In this document: one piece after another, positions 44,651 through 56,500 of the stretch
How positions within the stretch are numbered: the stretch's first letter is position 1
Layout of the letters: every line of letters starts with the position of its first letter
Assembly (NCBI GenBank): GCA_036346395.1
Contig: CM070609.1
Location: 44,216,777-44,280,776, forward strand
Source: Hsuehochloa calcarea
Lineage: Eukaryota > Streptophyta > Magnoliopsida > Poales > Poaceae
Length of the DNA: 64,000 bases
Direction: 5' to 3'
Position numbers and translations under genes: made by a program
Notes under the pieces: model-generated
The model's database searches: none
Told to the model about the DNA's origin: nothing
The model's input: the letters and a program-made list of their open reading frames with translations, nothing else

Positions 44651-45560
44651 TAAGGCGCATAATTTTTGTTAATGAGTAATATATGATCCGCTTCATTTCT
44701 CAAAATCATCTTGTCGAGTAGTTAGTAACTCAAAAGATAATAAACGAATGAAAGACTAAGAATTGAAGTCAAATTAATAACTTTATCCTAGCCCTCGACT
44801 ATTTGCTTAGATTGTTTAGACAATCTAAATAAATAGTGTTTAAAATGGGGTTTCAAAACAAAGAGAGGTTTATTTAACTTATAGCTTTTGTTACGCTTGT
44901 CAAGCAATCGGTCTAAAAGAGTAGAAACGACTCGACACTAGGAAGTTCCTTCTAGTGGGCGTGACCACGCAGCAGAGAGGAAGGCTTCGACTAGGTGATG
45001 TTCCCATCTCCGACTAGTTTAATCAAACCAAGAACAAAGAACTTGAGTTAAGCAAACGCCTTAGAGTACTTTAGTCATTCGCTCGCCCTTTTTGGTGGAC
45101 TTCGATAAGTCTTTTCCAAAGAGCAAAAGTAGGAGACTGAGCGACACTAGGAAGTTTCCTTCTAGTGGGCGTGACCACATGCAGAGAGGAAAGACTTCGA
45201 CTAGGTGTGTCTCTTCCTTCACCGCTTAAAACAAATCGAGTACACCAAATGTGGTCGAACAAATGTAAGAAAGTGCACTCTACTTAGAATATTTTTTGAA
45301 TTTATCGAAAAATAGACTAAGATTGAGAGAGTTGGCTTTGATAACATTACGACTAGATAAAACCCGAGCTCTTTGTATTGGCAAAGAAAATGAGTAACGA
45401 GTCGATGCTAGGAAATTCCTTCTAGTGGGCGTAACCACATGCAGAGAGGAGAAGTTTCACCAGATGACGCTTTCGCTGCCAAAGGTAAAGAAAAACTCGG
45501 GTGTTTTCATATCATAGTCGAAAGATTAAAAAGCACTTAAAAATAAGGCAAAAAGAGGTA
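44651..45560. other. Non-coding region between antisense ORF and pol end of G, with long tandem repeats
   Basis: No gene seen. A roughly 65-bp core (ACACTAGGAAGTTCCTTCTA then GTGGGCGTGACCAC..GCAGAGAGGA) occurs three times, starting at 44935, 45144 and 45405, inside longer units of about 210-260 bp. Tandem repeats between pol and the 3' LTR are common in Tat-lineage elements. Confidence 0.7.
44935..45475. repeat. Tandem repeat of about 210-260 bp, three copies
   Basis: Each core begins with the near-palindrome CTAGGAAGTTCCTTCTAG followed by GGGCGTGACCACATGCAGAG. The spacing (209 and 261 bp) shows unequal copies. Confidence 0.82.
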
Positions 45561-46720
45561 GAAAGAACTCGACTTTTATTGCTTGAGGAACCGGTCACAC
45601 ATAGAATTTATGAATCGGGTCGATGTTCCAAGAGTTTGAGAGAACTCGCCCATCTTCCATTGCTAGTCGATCGACTCGCCGAAGTTACTTCGACCATCGT
45701 AAGGACCTTCCCATTTAGGGAAAGTTTATTCCGATTAGACTTGGATTGGCGAGCCTCAATACTAAGTCACCTACAAGAAGGTCGCGAGGTTGACCTTACG
45801 ATTATAGTATCTCGCACAGGCTTGTTGGTAGACCGCCGAACGGATTAAGGCTAGGTTTCTCCTCTCTTCGAGTAGGTTAATGTCATCTCGCCGGTTGTTC
45901 CCGGTCCGAGTTGTTGAAGGTTTCAACTCGTGTCGACCGCAATTTTAGCTCCGAGGAAGCATGGCTTCGCCCAAAACTAGAAAATGGTGTTTCTCCCGTT
46001 GTTCGACCGTGGTCGCATTTAACCGCCCATAATATGGAAGGTAATTTTGTACCCAAGCCCCGAGCGCTAACAAGTCGGGTCAAGACTCGAGTTTTAATTC
46101 TCGCATTATTTGGCCGCTTGCACGCTCGACCGCCCCATTGCTTTGGGGATGTGCAATGTAAGCATAGCATAACTTGGTGCCTCAACTCGCCGCAAAATTC
46201 CCAAATTTTGCACTTGCGAATTGTTTACTATTGTCCGTAATTATCCGACTTAACTCCAAATCGACTAATTACGCTTCTCATCATGAACCTTTTGTCGCCT
46301 GCTGTTATCCCATTTATGTGTTCACGATCCATTTTGTGAACGTGTCAATAGCCACAAAAGGAATTCAAACCTCCGAGCTTTGGGAAACGGTCCTAGGATA
46401 TCAAGCCCCTGTGTCGCAAAAGGCCAAGAAAGAGGTATTGTTTGTAATGCTTGAGCCGGTTGGTGTATCCGCTCACCATGGAATTGGCATCGACACACTT
46501 TTTAACCACCTCCTTAGCATCGCATGTGGTCAGAGGCCAAGAGAAACCTTGTCGAAAGGCTTTACCAACCAATGTTCTCAGAGGAAGCATGCGCCCCACG
46601 ATGCCATCGTATATCATGAAGGAGTGTTATTCCTTCGCTTTATGGAATGCATCGCATGAGTATCCCTTGGGTTCCTCGCTTATAGAGGACTCCTCAACCA
46701 AAGTATACATTTTGGCTTTT
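45560..46720 (-). pseudogene. pol: Integrase of gypsy element G
   Basis: Minus-strand frames show the zinc-binding region with surrounding GFSWPLTTCDAKEVVKKC (46617-46393), FVAIDTFTKWI (first catalytic Asp block near 46340), IITDNSKQFAS (second Asp near 46230), HPQSNGAVERA (Glu near 46130) and the C-terminal LWAVKCDHGRTTGETPFS (46060-46000) ending with DGRVL-N-WNID near 45620. Stops and frameshifts occur throughout. Retroviral-type integrase of the Tat lineage; nonfunctional. Confidence 0.8.
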
Positions 46721-47850
46721 CGATAAACGACCGCCTCAAGATCATCTTCTGCACGAACCCTTGTAAAGATATTCGAGATGGGAGTCATCCGTATCCTCGT
46801 AATCTAATGAGGCCATCTCAAGAGGAGGTGTTTCGGTTCTTCGACTGAGACGGTTTTTGAGTTGCTCCAAGAAAACTCCTTTGGTACCGTGGATCGAAGA
46901 AGCCATCCGAGCAAGTTGGTCTCATGAGGAAATTATCCTTTCGAGGGATAAATTGTACCTCAAACCTAAAAATGTTTTTCTAGCTTACGATTCTCGATAA
47001 GTACCGAGCCATTGTTGAGTTAGTGCACCGTACTCTTTCCCGATTTGATTCACGACTAGTTGAGAGTCTCCTCTCACGAGTAGTCGATTTAATTGAGAGT
47101 GCTTCGCACTGTATGCCGCCTAGCAAACCTTCGTGACTCGCTACATTGTTAGTAGCCCGAAAGTTTAATTGTATGGCATACTTTAAGGTTTCTCCAGAGG
47201 AGATACCAGACTACTCTCACTCTCGAGCCACTTAAAGTAAGTGACCCGTCAGTACATCATCCATCGGTCGTGGAATCAGATCGGGATCCCGAACAGTTCA
47301 GATTTGTCCATTCGCGACAAAGTCCGCCAAGATCCGGGATTTTATGGCCGTCGACACGAATGGAGGTCGAACTCCCAAGTTCGACCGACCATTTTGCCAT
47401 GCGCCCCATTGCTTCCTTATTATGGAGGATTGCTCCTAAGGAAACTCGACAAGCACACCTATTTTGTGCGCCAAAATAATGCCGCAGCTTCTCAAGACAT
47501 GAGGAGGGCATATAGAAGTTTTTGACCTCGAGGGTAACGCCCTTAGGCCCGTAAAACTTCGCCGACGAGTAAACCGGTCGTTGTACGCCACGCTCTACGA
47601 CTAGTATCGCGCTTGTCGCTCGTGGCGTGGCAAATAGGTAAATTAAGAGCGCCTCTTCCGCTTTGGAGAAACCGTAACAGAGCACTCGAAAGATACCTCT
47701 TGACATCCTCAAAGGCGCTGCTTTGTTCTCGCTCGACCACTCAAAACCTTCATGTCTCCCGAGAAGTTTAAAGAAAGGTAGTCCTTTTCTCCTAGTCGCG
47801 CGATGAAACGACTTAAAGCCGCCATGCACCCAAAGGAGTTTTTGACTTCC
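46721..47850 (-). pseudogene. pol: RNase H region of gypsy element G
   Basis: The longest frame (47829-47257) reads GRHEGFEWSSENKAA, then ATPRATSAILVVERGVQRPV, YYSSAKFYGPKGVTLEVKNFY-like, and MAKWSVELG, the joint RT-RNase H region of Tat elements. A second, cellular-type RNase H segment (VDG..) follows and decays toward 46730. Frameshifts at several points. Confidence 0.8.
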
Positions 47851-48800
47851 TTTTTGTGTTTGGAGGACGATCCGAGGATGGCTTTTATTTTTTCAGATTT
47901 GCTTCGATTCCTCGCTCGATACTAGGAATCCAAGCAATTTTCCCAAGAAATTCCAAACACACACTTCTCTCGATTGAGTTTTAAGCGGTGCTTTCGAGGT
48001 TGTCGAATGTTTCTTGTAGGTCGGTGATATGATTAAGTCTCTTAATGCTTTTTACGACTAGATCATCAACATAGGCTTCCAAATTCGCCTAATTGAGATG
48101 AAAAGTCGATTGCATCAGCGTTGAAAAGAAGCACCGCATTCTTAGACCAAATGGCATTTTGACATAGCAAAAGGTACCAAATGGAGTAATGAATGCGGTC
48201 TTTTCTTCATCGCTTAAACACATATTGATCCGTGATATCCGCAATATGCATCTAAAAACTTAATATCTCACAACTCGCAGCTTGAATCAACCACCGATCG
48301 ATACGAGGTAAAGGGAAATCATCTTTGGACAAGCTTTATTAAGATCAAGAAAGTCCACGCACATACGCCATTTGCCGCTTGACTTTTTGACCATTACAGG
48401 TTAGCCAACCACTGGTGGTTGACTTCTCTTATAAAGCCCGCTTAAGTAGCTTATCCAACTCGATTTAATAGCATCTCGCCGATCAGGCAAATCTCCGTAA
48501 TTTTTGTTTTACAGTACTTTATCGTGCCGTAGCTAGCCTCGTGCTCGATCACCTCCCCGGGACTCCGGCATGTTTGATGCTTGCCACGCAAAGACATCTC
48601 GCGTAGCTCTGAGGAAGGTAATGAGGGCGCCTTCCTATTTGGGGTCGGAAGTCTCCCGATGCGTATAGCCTTCGAGGGTTCTTCTGGCCCGAGGAACCTC
48701 TTTGACTTGGTCGCTCGCTTTGGTGTAGCTTTAGGCTTCACTTGCTAGTCGGTCGACTTTCATCTCGAGTTGGTATTTGACCAACCATCTCGAGGGATCG
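47851..48800 (-). pseudogene. pol: Reverse transcriptase of gypsy element G
   Basis: On minus, RT blocks can be read in pieces: the FPLPRIDRWIQAASC-like segment (about 48300-48260), the FGTFCYVKMPFGLRMRCFFSTLMQ-like segment near 48190-48100 and YVDDLVVKS near 48076-48050 with the catalytic DD, then the HITDLQETFDNL helix. Many short indels and stops make it a pseudogene. The match is to gypsy rather than copia RT (order RT-RH-INT). Confidence 0.75.
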
Positions 48801-49330
48801 ACGGCCGCAGCCTATACGCCATCTTTTGTCACATCAATGGTGATCACCTTTGGGACTCGCATCTTAAGACATTGATACCCGTAATGAGTAGCCATTAAGA
48901 ATTTTGCCAAAGTTGGTCGTCCGAGTATGGCGTTATATGCCGATCGAAATCGACTACATCAAAGGAGACTTTCTCGTCCAAATTACTTGGTGAGCCAAAT
49001 GTTAAAGGAAGAGAAACTTGGCCAATAGGTTTGGTCAAGACCCCTGCAGACGATTCCATGAAAGGAATATCGCATCGCCTTACCTTTGTCCCGGTACTTG
49101 CATCTCGCCCGTGGCTTTAGTAAATAATATGTTCAAAGAACTCGCCACCATCAACCAAGACTCGATTGACCCGACAGCTTGTTGATGGTGGGTTCGACCA
49201 CAATCGGATATCGACTGATCGACTCAGAGTGATTGGGCAATCATCCTTCTCAAAAGAGATGGTAACTTCCACCACTTCGTAATTTATTGACGAGAGGAGT
49301 ATGTATTGAATTTACCTCTCGTCCAGCAGC
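48801..49330 (-). pseudogene. pol: Protease region of gypsy element G
   Basis: Minus-strand reading gives PIVVEPTINKL, then VLVDGG-S (aspartic-protease motif as VDGGSSLNILF-type in Tat elements, broken by a shift near 49160) and VSFDVVDFDR..LGRPTLAKFMA-like sequence to about 48890. Short and frameshifted, so called by motif order and position between gag and RT. Confidence 0.65.
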
Positions 49331-51564
49331 TTTGTTGTCGCTTGGAGTCGATGTCGATGATCCTCCGTAGATGTGCTCAACGGTATGTTATGGATCTTGG
49401 AATGGCATCTCCTCATCATCCGACGACTTTGGCCACTCGTATGTCCCACCGCCGAGAGTAGGGAGTGGTGCTTTGCCGCTAGTAGTCCTCGAGCTTTCTT
49501 TGGAAAACTCTAGCAGCTATGGAGGTCATGTCCTTCCTTTTATGAAAAGGACACCACCTTGGTTTGTCGCTCCTACGATCGTATGCGCTTACCTTTGCCT
49601 TGATCAGGTACGACTTGGTGGTTTGGGGCTCTCCATCTTCACGGCCAGTAACCTCCTTGGAACCACCGGCTTGTGGTTTTGATTTTTATTTTCTTCTTGG
49701 ACTTTTTGCTTTTTTATCCTTACCAACTTCACCGCTCTCGAGGAGTATATGTTTCTCGATCGATAGTGTTGTTCCACTCGACCGCCTCGTAAGGCTTGCA
49801 TATCGATCGCCATCTCAAGAGTTCTAAGAATGTTGTTGGGAGGATTCAGAGCAATGTCCTCCGTTATTCTTCATCATGACTCCTTGCTTAAAAGCCCCGA
49901 TCACAGAGGAATCGTAAATTTCCGAATTGAGTTACGAACCCGACTAAAGCGCTTGATGAATTGACGCAAAGTCTCGCTTGTTGTTCTCGCTTTATCCGGC
50001 AAGTCGCCTTCTTTCCGTATGGTTGTATGTGCCTTGGAAATTCGCCAGAGAAGATCACAGAGGTGTTGCTAAGAGTAGATCGACTCGAGTGGTTGGTTTA
50101 ATAACCACGATCGAGCGGATCCTTCGAGCACACTGAAGGTAATTCGCCATTACATGCTCTCCTCCTCCCGCCGCCGACAATGTTAGATAGATCTCAAGAA
50201 ATTCGATGGGATTTTGAGATCCATCAAATTTCTCCATGTTCACCGGTCGAAATGAGGTGGCAAATAATCGCTCAAGGTCGCGAAAATGCCCTGATCCGAA
50301 TCACTTCTTGACGCCTTCTTTGTAGAAAAGAAGGGTTAATGTCACCAGTGATCGATACGACGATACCCTGTGAACAGTCGACTTGCTCGTAGTAGGCCTC
50401 GCCTACGAGGAGAATACCTCGTATTCCACTCGCTAGAATTTCTTTGTCGGTGGTGAATGATCACCTCTTCGAGGGGCTTCTTGATCTTCACCGATCGAAA
50501 GGTATTTCTTCAATAGGGAATCGATTCGACTTATGGCCGTGTCGATTCCTACGAGAAATATTCGATTGATCGTAGCCGAGGAAGTCGATTGCTACGACTC
50601 ACCGAGTGTTGTCGATGAGGTACCTCCACCTTGTCATCACAGTCAAGTCTTTGCGTAATCTCTTCAAAGAAAGAGATCGCACTCGCGCTCGAGCAAGCTC
50701 TTGACCGATTCTCGAGCAAGTCGCTGATGTCCCGGAGTTCTTGTACCTCCGATCGATGTTGAATGCGCCTGTGCAAGTTCTTCTCGATCGCAATTTTCTT
50801 TCTTCGACGACATCAAAATCCTCCTCCTCGTGTCTTTGAGGCCTTCTTAGTGGAGTGCGAGAATGTCGAGGATTTCTCGCTCATCGTGAGTGTTGGTCCT
50901 CTCGCCAACGGTGGTGCCCTTGCCATTACCACGAGGGGGCGCAGTGATCTTCGGGAGTGTTCTTATCTCGCCTCCATGAGGTCGACTCGATTTGGGGAAG
51001 GACGAAGACCTCCCGCTGATGATTCTCACTTGCGCCGAGGCCTCCCCGCTTGAGGAGTGCTCGAGGGACACCATCTCGCGACTTGGAGTAATCCTCCGTA
51101 GGGGAACTCCGGTTATAATCGCCTCGCTCGCAAATGAGATCTCATGGGAGACGGCCGAATTTGCAGAAAAGCATGCTTGATCCCACCCTCTCCGGAGTTA
51201 CCCCGAGAGAGAGAATCACTAGATGCCGTGGAGTCCTCGAATGGTGGCTCCTAACTTGACTTACCAAGTCGGACCGCCTTAAGGGACTTGAACACTTGGA
51301 GAAAAACTCGTCGCGTTGTGAGTCCTCCCGGGCGGTCCCGGTCGGATTGACCTTGTCCTTTGAGGGAAATGGCTCCTCTGTTGGACGATTGTTGTGGGGA
51401 TAAGGATCCTCCTCAACTCTATTAATGGGATGGTTTCGGAGAATAATCTCCAAGGCAACATCACCATCACGATGCATCACTCGCTTCATAGTCAAACCGC
51501 ATCCATGTCGACGCCTCACAGAATCGCCAAGTCAAACCAGCTTCTCGCTCCATTCTCCCGCCAT
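49331..51564 (-). pseudogene. gag: gag of gypsy element G
   Basis: The likely start is ATG at 51564 (MAGEWSEKL), shortly after the primer site. Frames 51519-51142 and 50776-50549 hold Arg/Ser-rich N-terminal gag. At 50243-50055 the Retrotrans_gag core is plain (EKFDGSQNPIEFLEIYLTLSA), followed by ARSWL-NQP and frames with stops to about 49400, including a late WCPFHKR block like the degenerate knuckle of Tat gags. The gene is long, as usual in this lineage, and broken at many sites. Confidence 0.75.
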
Positions 51565-51618
51565 GATTGCATGAGATTGGAAAAAGAGAGTATGTTGACA
51601 AGAGATTACCTAAGATCC

Positions 51619-51636
51619 CCACTGACGGCGCCAACC
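51619..51636 (-). other. Primer binding region of element G
   Basis: Minus strand GGTTGGCGCCGTCAGTGG lies four bases inside the 5' LTR end. TGGCGCCGTC directly after the LTR is the usual primer region of grass Tat/RIRE2-like gypsy elements. Confidence 0.8.
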
Positions 51637-51639
51637 GCT

Positions 51640-52401
51640 TGTATTAGAACCGATCTTACGAAAGATTGTTTGATTCGGGGTCTCCTAGAGATAAGATCAC
51701 GCAGAGTGGATTGACACGGATGTTTAGACAGTTCAGCCTTCTCCGAGAGAATAATAACCCTAATCTCGTGTGTATGGTATTCTTGATGATCAAGTAAAAG
51801 ACTAAGACTATTACGAGAATAGCACTTGTGTTCCTACTTGATCGCTCTTGTTCGCCGCCTCCACTATCTCTCCGATCGATGCCCTTATATAGTCGTGAAG
51901 AAGTAGCCGCTTTGTTCTCGCGGAGATGCGCCTAATTAATCCAAGAACGGCGATGATGGCAAGAATTACCGGCGCCGCTTCTTCACGCCGCCCGCAATTA
52001 TCTTCCGTAGATAATGGGGTATTACACACCATTAATAAGCGGAATAATAGTGCGCAGCACTCTCGATTCCTTAATCAATTGGACCTACTCTCCGTAGGTT
52101 TGATTATAAGGTGGTCATAGTTTACCCGGTCGAGAAGAACTTACGACTGTGTAGCAACAGAGAAGAACTTACGACTGTAGCAGCAGAGAAGGACTTACGA
52201 CTATGTAGTGGTCGAGAAGGACTTACGACCATGATATAGTCGTAGGAAGACTTTCAATCGTGGGGTGATTGTAGAAGAACTTACAACCACTTATTGGGCT
52301 TCTCCTTATAGATAAGGGGTACTCTCGGGACTATGTGACATCATATTTACCCATAATAAGAATTATAGATAAAAGATAAAATGAGGATTATTAGATCCTC
52401 G
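51640..52401 (-). repeat. 5' LTR of gypsy element G, reaching the assembly gap
   Basis: Matches 39534-40280 from TGTATTAG on; ends ..AGATCCTCG at the gap, so only the last three bases (CCA) of the LTR are missing. It contains the hairpin array at 52128-52292 with one extra unit compared with the other LTR. Confidence 0.9.
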
Positions 52402-52501
52402 NNNNNNNNNNNNNNNNNNNNNNNNNNNNNNNNNNNNNNNNNNNNNNNNNNNNNNNNNNNNNNNNNNNNNNNNNNNNNNNNNNNNNNNNNNNNNNNNNNN
52501 N
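52402..52501. other. Assembly gap, 100 N
   Basis: Exactly 100 N, a conventional filler for a gap of unknown size. The right flank of element G, including any target duplication, is therefore unknown. Confidence 0.99.
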
Positions 52502-54588
52502 TCGTTTAAGGCACCATCTTTGATCTGCCCGATGTCGCCAATACCATTACCTTCGCCTCACAATGCTCTATGTTGTGCTACCTTCCTTTTCTCCAAAACA
52601 TCATCGGCTCTCCGATGCTACTATTTACCTTACCTGCAGTTTATGCGCCACCGTCATATTGGACCTCCGCTTGATGTGCGACCACCACCATTGGGTCCGT
52701 CTCATTCCCAAGATTCCATTTTTGTTGTTCGCCGATCACCTCTCCCTTCCTATCGCCGGCACAGCCATTTGTTCTATTCTTTTTACCATTCACGTATGCA
52801 TGGGAATGAATAGTGCCATGCAAACTACTATTCACTCTCCCTTCCAGAAATTCGTTCTCCTTCATACGAACTCCGATTCTGTCGATTCAAATCCCTATAT
52901 TAATATAAAGTCGATATCTTACTTCCAGTATTTATTTATTAATTTTTGCATTTTATTTGGATTTTAGTTGAATGTTATTTGAATTTGGATCGTTTACGCG
53001 TATAGATTTCGACGACTTCGGACATCCGGATTTCGACGTCGTTTGAGAACATCAATTAACCAAGCAAGGCAAGTTATACCTTTGATCATATTTCATCCCA
53101 TTATTTCAAATTATTTAAATTATGTTTTAAATTATTATTGCATGCGTATTTATATTCAAGTAATTTAAATTCTTGTTTTAAAGTTATAGCTATTCCCAAT
53201 TCCATTGTATAGCCAATCTTGTTATTGAATCAGTCATATACCTTGACACCTTAGATGAAAATCTAGTTTATGCAATAGTATGAACTAGAACATTTTGGAA
53301 AAAAATATGCTTAGACATGCTTAGACCCAAAATATTTAGTTTCGGGAATTTGGGCAAATAATCAACTATTGTTTAAGACCCTATGACATTGGTTTGTCAT
53401 GGAAGATTTTGCAAATGATTTTTAAAAACAAAAAGGAAAAGCTGGTTTGTACCTGGGCGAAATGGATGCTTGGTGGGTGCAGGTTTATGCACGGGCTCAA
53501 TCTGGGTAGGATTGAGGCCTAGTTGTTATTTTGGAAGTCGCCCAAGTCAGTTAAGGACCGGTCTTCGAGCCGCATCTTGCTAAGCCACATCGTACTACCA
53601 CATGTCCTGTATGGGCAGGACCTGGCTAAATAATTTGTAACATTCCATCGTAGTAGTGCCATTTTGGTGTGTGGGTGTCGGTTAGACAGTATTACCACAT
53701 GGCGCAAGAGGGGGCTTGAATCCGGCGGGTGGTTAGCCCAATGGAAGCGAAACCTTAGCGAGGCAAGACTACGGTGGGATGGCGTATTGTAAAAGCCTTG
53801 ACACGTGCTCTAGGCGCTACCTAAGGTAGTGGCAGTGGGATCGACGGATGCCAAACAAACTAGAGAATTCATGTCTTGTGGGTAAAGTTGTACAACCTCT
53901 GCAGAGTGTAAATCTATTCGAATAGCCGTGTCCACGGTTATGGATATGCTGAGCAAAGCCACTCTAAGTTAGATTTGTTTTTGGTTTTAAAATAACTTTG
54001 GACATGATTTGAGGATGGTTAATCCTTGTGTTAAAATTGGGTGGGTAGCCTTGTGATAGGAGGGTATCCTTCACCATATTTCATATGGAGGTTATCCACT
54101 ATAAAATGATCAAATTTTAAAATCTGATTTTAGCTATGGAATAAAAATGTGCCTTGAAACTTAGAATAACTATTTAAAACCCAAGAATGCTGAATTACGC
54201 AAATAAACCCTACAACCTTCCTTTGAATAACTTATGCATGCATTATAAATTCTGTATTGGGTGTAATTTGCTAGCACAGTTGTAGTGCTCACTCTTGCTG
54301 AATATTATTATTCAGGAGAAGACTTCTATCCGGAAGGTGAGGAGCGGGGCGTTTAGCAAATGACTTCCGGACAATTGCTGTGGCGTATCGTGTAGCTTAC
54401 CATTATATTTTGCTTCCGCTTAATGTTTTATTTGGCCTCGGGCCCAAATTGTAATAAACTCTATGCTTATTAATAAACACATTTGGATATGTTTGTGATA
54501 ACATTTTGTGATGTATGTACTGCGGAAATCTGGACTAGTGTATGAACACGGAGAATTCGGGATACCGTTCCGGGTTCGACGAAAAAAG
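52502..54588 (+). mobile_element. Ty3/gypsy LTR (Del/Tekay-like), plus strand
   Basis: Shares with the reverse complement of 36976-39533 the CTATTCGAATAGCC region (near 53910) and overall layout: a pyrimidine-rich 5' part (52520-52870), an AT-rich middle (52900-53400), then the 3' part with GGAGAAGACTTCTATCCGG near 54316 and GGGATACCGTTCCGGGTTC near 54560. No gene. Its start lies in the gap; its end is replaced by RT coding sequence. Confidence 0.65.
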
Positions 54589-55077
54589 GAGCCGGAGTGT
54601 TCTCAAAGATTGAACTGCGATTAGGTTACCATTAGTTGAAGATTTGTCCGAATGATATATCGAAGACCACCTTCTCAACGCGATACAGACATTATTAGTT
54701 TCTAGTCATGTCCTTTGGTCTGACTAACGCCCCTGCCTATTTCATTAACATGATGAATAAAGTATTCATGGAATATTTGGACAAGTTTGTAGTTGCGTTC
54801 ATGATGATATTTTGGTTTATTCCAAGACAGAAGAAGAACATGCTACGCATTTGAGAATAATCTTGGAAAAACTCTACGAGCATCAGTTATATGCCAAGTT
54901 TAGCAAGTGTGATTTTTGGAAGAAGTTGATTTCCTTGGTCACGTGATGGCAATTTGAAGGAGTAGCAGTCGACCCCGGTAAAGTGAAAGCAGTGTTACAT
55001 TGGGAGCAGCCCAAGATCTCGTAACTCAGATTCACAGTTTCTTGGGAATGGCAGGATACTATCGCCGTTTCATCGAA
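54589..55077 (+). pseudogene. pol: Gypsy reverse transcriptase fragment
   Basis: GVFSKIELRLGYHQL-type start, then DISKTTFSTRY, VMSFGLTNAPAYFINMMNKVF and the catalytic region F(I)DDILVYSK with one base lost at the first residue. EEHATHLRIILEKLYEHQLYAKFSKCDFW and FLGMAGYYRRFI-like ends follow in shifted frames. This is a chromovirus (Del/Tekay-like) RT segment. It starts abruptly after LTR sequence and ends abruptly at copia 3' UTR, so it is a deletion remnant. Confidence 0.85.
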
Positions 55078-56489
55078 GTGGATGTTTTAGCGAGTTGCGC
55101 AATTAGTGCTCCTCTTGTGACATTGGCCCTGTCAGAATTGCTTTATTAGCTCTTTGATCTAAAATTGACCATTACTTGAGCTTTTGTGTTCTTGAGATTC
55201 TAAAAAACTGCTCATGTGAAAAATGAAAATCAAGATTGTCTTATGCTTAAACTGTGCCAAACTATTCTTACGAGGCTGCTTGTCAAATGACATGAACTTG
55301 GAGATAGTTTGATGAACGAACGATCTCATGGGGATCGCTTGTCGAAATGACATGAACCTCAAGATTTGTCGCCCGGTAGAAGCTTAGAAAGAGTTTGTGG
55401 ATGGCTCCTAGTCCGGGATCTTCTTTACTAAGATATACCTTTAATCAACTTTTGGTGAAGCTTAGGATGAGTTTGTGGATGGCTCCTAGTCCGGGATCTT
55501 GTCACTAAGTTAGATCATTAGTCAACTTCAATATTCAATGCAAATAAAAAAATGTTGACAAATGGGCGTTTACAAAATATTGAGCAAAATGTTTCAATAC
55601 GGGACTTGATTGACTCTTCTTGTGGTCTTTGTTAGATTTTGATCTCACTTTGACAGTTTGACATGGCCAATTTCACTTTAGGATCCTGTTGATGAACTTC
55701 TTTGAATTTGAGCGTTGCTTAAATTGATCAAATCTCTTGCTTTACTTTTGAGCCTTTGTACTTAGCTTTGATATATATGTCTTACCATGATCTTGCTAGT
55801 GTTTATCGGGCTTGATATCTTTGTTTGTGCAATATTAGAGATACTAGCTTGTTCTTTTGGGTAATCTCCAAAGCTTCTTGTAATCAAAAATTGAAAAATA
55901 CAAAAATTGAAGCCACTCCATTGCACTTCATGCATATTCCTCTTTATGCTTCTCTTGTTTCTGCTTCTTCCTTTATTTTCTATTTGTTATCTCTGGATGA
56001 GAGGAAGGCGTGATTCCTTGATGAATCCATTGTCAAAGGGGGAGAAGATGTGTTAAATGAGAAGAGAAGATGTGTTAATGATATATATTTCTTTGTTGGG
56101 GGAGAAGTTTGTTCAAAGGGGAGAAACTGAAAATTTAAAAAATTGAGGATCATAGTGAGGGGGAGTTCTTGAGTTGCATTCTTATTGTCTTATTGAATAT
56201 TCTGAACTTGAATTGCATTCTTTTATCCTCACAATGATCATAGGTCAGTTGAACAATTGTTCTTTCATATGGACCTTATGTGAGAATTTTGACCCTTTTC
56301 TGGAAATCAAAGTTTTTATGCTTACTTTTGCCTTGTCTCATATGCATATACTATTCTGATGCTAGCTTGGTCATTTACATTGCTTTCTCTTGCTTATGGA
56401 CCAAGTTGTGCCTTTGTGCGAAAACTGCGAGTAAACTCGTTTTCAAACCTCTCACTTACATTTTCTGGATAATTGCCAATGTGTTCATC
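55078..56489 (+). other. 3' untranslated region of a family-B copia element (left unit)
   Basis: Non-coding; the inverse of 7535-9000 in B and near-identical to the right-hand copy. Contains a two-copy 78-bp tandem repeat (to about 55500) and several GGGGGAG runs (56040, 56098, 56160). The left edge is a sharp junction with gypsy RT. Confidence 0.8.
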
Positions 56490-56500
56490 AAGGGGGAGAT
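56490..56500 (+). other. Polypurine tract left of the H LTR
   Basis: AAGGGGGAGAT touches TGTGG of the LTR at 56501, exactly as in B. Confidence 0.85.

Larger units (their letters stand above)
39534..52401 (-). mobile_element. Ty3/gypsy element G (Tat lineage) with antisense ORF, minus strand
   Basis: LTRs at 39534-40280 (3') and 51640-52401 (5') are direct repeats. On minus the order is 5' LTR, a TGGCGCC-type primer region, gag, protease, RT, RNase H, integrase, a tandem-repeat region, a plus-strand multi-exon ORF, a polypurine tract, 3' LTR. Antisense ORFs between pol and the 3' LTR are known for Tat-lineage elements (RIRE2/Grande type), which supports the lineage. The 5' LTR stops at a 100-N gap three bases before its expected end. 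Coding frames are heavily broken. Confidence 0.88.

Noticed and set aside
44935..45475. Centromeric satellite array
   Set aside because: Only three diverged copies with unequal spacing, located inside a Tat element where such repeats are usual.
36976..54588. The two gypsy LTRs flanking element G as one LTR pair around it
   Set aside because: They are in opposite orientation (minus at 36976-39533, plus at 52502-54588), so they cannot be the LTRs of one element; a gap also separates the right one from G.
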